Assembly: GCA_016214245.1 (NCBI GenBank)
Contig: JACROW010000031.1
Span: 1 to 7,662 of the forward strand
Length of the DNA: 7,662 nt
From: Candidatus Omnitrophota bacterium
GTDB lineage: Bacteria > Omnitrophota > Gorgyraeia > 2-01-FULL-45-10
Reading direction: 5' to 3'
Shown here: positions 6,311-7,662 of the stretch, in pieces
Numbering within the stretch: the stretch's first letter is position 1
Layout of the letters: every line of letters starts with the position of its first letter
Position numbers and translations under genes: made by a program
The notes under the pieces: generated by a model
What the model saw: the letters and a program-made list of their open reading frames with translations, nothing else
What the model was told of the DNA's origin: nothing
The model's database searches: none

Positions 6311-7594
6311 ATGCGGTTTTTAAGTGTGCTTTGTGTTTTAGCGTTAGCGCTATGCATCACAGCGAGCGCCTATGCCGAAACCCAGAGCGTAAAGGTCAGC
6401 GGTGACCTTACGATGAGGGGTATCTTCAGGGACACGTATAACCTGAATGGTTCACCTGTAGAGGCCGATGTCACAAGGACAGGTGTAACTGGGCCAGAGC
6501 AGAGCTGGTTTATGTCAGTCGCCGAGGTAGAGGTTGATGCGGACCTTACCGACAATGTGCAGACTGTCATCAGACTCGTGAACCAACGGGACTGGAACGT
6601 CTACACAAAGAACGTTGTTTCAAGCACAACATTGATACCAAATGGCCTTGGCGGCTACACCGAAAATAACGATGAGTTCGATGTGATGGTTGACCTTGCG
6701 TATGTTACATTGAAGGATTTCATCTACTCGCCGCTCACATTGACTATCGGCCGGCAGGACCTCTGGTTCGGTAGGGGATTCATCATCGGCGCAAATCAAC
6801 AGAATCCGGGTGCCGATGCTGCGTTTGTGACTGGTAATCTATCAGCGCCTGAATACACAGCGATCAAATCATTCGATGCAGTGAAAGCTGTCTTGGATTA
6901 CGACCCGTGGACGATCACTGGATTGTATTCGAAGATCCTTGAGGGTGCAATTCAGGACAATGATGACGTTGATCTCTGGGGTGTAAACGTCGGCTACAAA
7001 TTCGACGCTTACAAGGCAGAGGCAGAAGGTTACTGGTTCTTCAAGAAGGATAACAAAGTTGATAAGTGGGGAGGCATCAAGAGCGATAACGATGTTCACA
7101 CGATCGGCTTTAGAGGAAGTCTCGACCCGATCGATGTCCTCACGGTTGCTGCAGAAGTCGCCTATCAAGGCGGCCAGTATGTCGGCTCAAGGTTACAGAC
7201 TGCGAACAGAGACCGTTCTGCTCGGGGCACTGATCTAAGCGCAGAGTGGAGATACTGGGCAGACAAGTACGCTTGGAAGCCAAAACTGGGCGCAGAGTAC
7301 GTCTGGTACTCCGGGAATCAGGCAGAGGACAACCCGGATCTATCCAACGGTACATATGAAGGCTGGGATGGGATGTATAGAGGCAAATTTGATTCGGCCA
7401 TCCGTGAATTCGTCGGTAAATACTATTACACCGCAAGATATCCTGCGCGGGCGCTTTTTGTGCAGTCTGCAGCAGATGCCTCATTCACAAACCAGCACCA
7501 AGTAATCTTCTTGGGAAGCATTGAACCAATAGAGAGCCTGACGTTGAAAGCGGCGCTGGCGCTGGCGAGGGCGTTTATCCATCGCCAAACGTAA
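6311..7594 (+). CDS. Secreted outer-membrane beta-barrel (porin / alginate-export-like) protein, C-terminus doubtful
   Basis: A 427-residue product with a clear Sec signal peptide: basic Arg2, hydrophobic core to about residue 18, and AYA (20-22) followed by ETQ, giving likely cleavage after Ala22. The mature part is rich in alternating hydrophobic/polar stretches and aromatic residues typical of outer-membrane strands, for example SVKVSGDLTMRGIFRDTY, VEVDADLTDNVQTVIRLVN and LTLTIGRQDLWFGRGFIIG. The GRQDLWFGRGF block resembles the alginate-export/porin-like barrel families, but the transported substrate is unknown. A strong promoter and ribosome site suggest an abundant envelope protein and imply a diderm cell. 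The end is unusual: after SIEPIESLTLKA the sequence becomes AALALARAFIHRQT, without the aromatic-terminated final strand that such barrels normally have. A truncation or frameshift near 7550 is suspected. Confidence 0.8.
   Translation: MRFLSVLCVLALALCITASAYAETQSVKVSGDLTMRGIFRDTYNLNGSPVEADVTRTGVTGPEQSWFMSVAEVEVDADLTDNVQTVIRLVNQRDWNVYTKNVVSSTTLIPNGLGGYTENNDEFDVMVDLAYVTLKDFIYSPLTLTIGRQDLWFGRGFIIGANQQNPGADAAFVTGNLSAPEYTAIKSFDAVKAVLDYDPWTITGLYSKILEGAIQDNDDVDLWGVNVGYKFDAYKAEAEGYWFFKKDNKVDKWGGIKSDNDVHTIGFRGSLDPIDVLTVAAEVAYQGGQYVGSRLQTANRDRSARGTDLSAEWRYWADKYAWKPKLGAEYVWYSGNQAEDNPDLSNGTYEGWDGMYRGKFDSAIREFVGKYYYTARYPARALFVQSAADASFTNQHQVIFLGSIEPIESLTLKAALALARAFIHRQT
7563..7587 (+). other. Hairpin overlapping the 3' end of the beta-barrel ORF
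   Basis: TGGCGA (7563-7568) pairs with TCGCCA (7582-7587). After one G-A mismatch, GG (7570-7571) pairs with CC (7579-7580) around a 7-nt loop. There is no T-tract after it, so a terminator role is not supported. It follows a tandem GGCGCT duplication (7552-7563). The remaining bases, 7595-7662, show no gene. Confidence 0.35.
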
Positions 7595-7662
7595 TACAAG
7601 AAATCACCCCTTCTTTAGGATAATCAATACTTGGTAAGGGTGGATGGCTAAATTATGCTGAA

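Noticed and set aside
7603..7645. Inverted repeat ATCACCCCTT / AAGGGTGGAT as a terminator or element end
   Set aside because: Two central mismatches, a 23-nt loop and no T-tract; not enough to call a terminator or an insertion-sequence end.
7644..7661. ATG after AAGGGTGG as the start of a new gene
   Set aside because: The frame stops after five codons (MAKLC).

Overview
The window looks like a piece of a diderm (outer-membrane-bearing) bacterial chromosome, probably a contig or fragment, since it opens inside one gene and closes just after another. All genes are on the + strand. A bacterial glycyl-tRNA synthetase, a full sigma-70 factor, a tRNA with encoded CCA, strong Shine-Dalgarno sites and a secreted beta-barrel protein fit a free-living Gram-negative-type bacterium. 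The gene set and AGG/AGA-rich arginine codon use remind me of uncultured PVC-related or Omnitrophota/Elusimicrobiota-like lineages. That placement is only an impression and cannot be proven from this sequence.

Bases 1-5254 are a tightly packed housekeeping cluster: glycyl-tRNA synthetase (5' end missing), pyruvate phosphate dikinase, an RpoD/SigA-family sigma factor and adenine phosphoribosyltransferase. The gaps are 20 and 16 nt, followed by a 4-nt overlap. A tRNA-Arg(CCU) follows only 7 nt after the apt stop codon (5262-5338). Next comes a short spacer (5339-5428) with two predicted hairpins, then a PHP-domain phosphoesterase (5429-6073). No promoter or terminator was seen inside this run, so it may be one long transcript linking translation (GlyRS, tRNA), PEP/pyruvate metabolism, transcription and purine salvage.

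The dikinase gene is broken near its start. Its first 21 codons are recognisable at 1263-1325, but about 36 codons, including the glycine-rich ATP-site loop, are missing, and the rest continues in another frame. The long open frame starting at 1400 is therefore not an intact enzyme.

A very good promoter (TTGACA, 16 nt, extended -10 TATACT) overlaps the PHP stop codon and starts a second unit. It has a leader of about 205 nt, with a possible 32-codon ORF, a UNCG-capped hairpin and a long-range pairing. After that, a perfect Shine-Dalgarno precedes a secreted outer-membrane beta-barrel protein (6311-7594). That protein's C-terminus looks truncated or frame-shifted. The last 68 bases hold no gene I can support.
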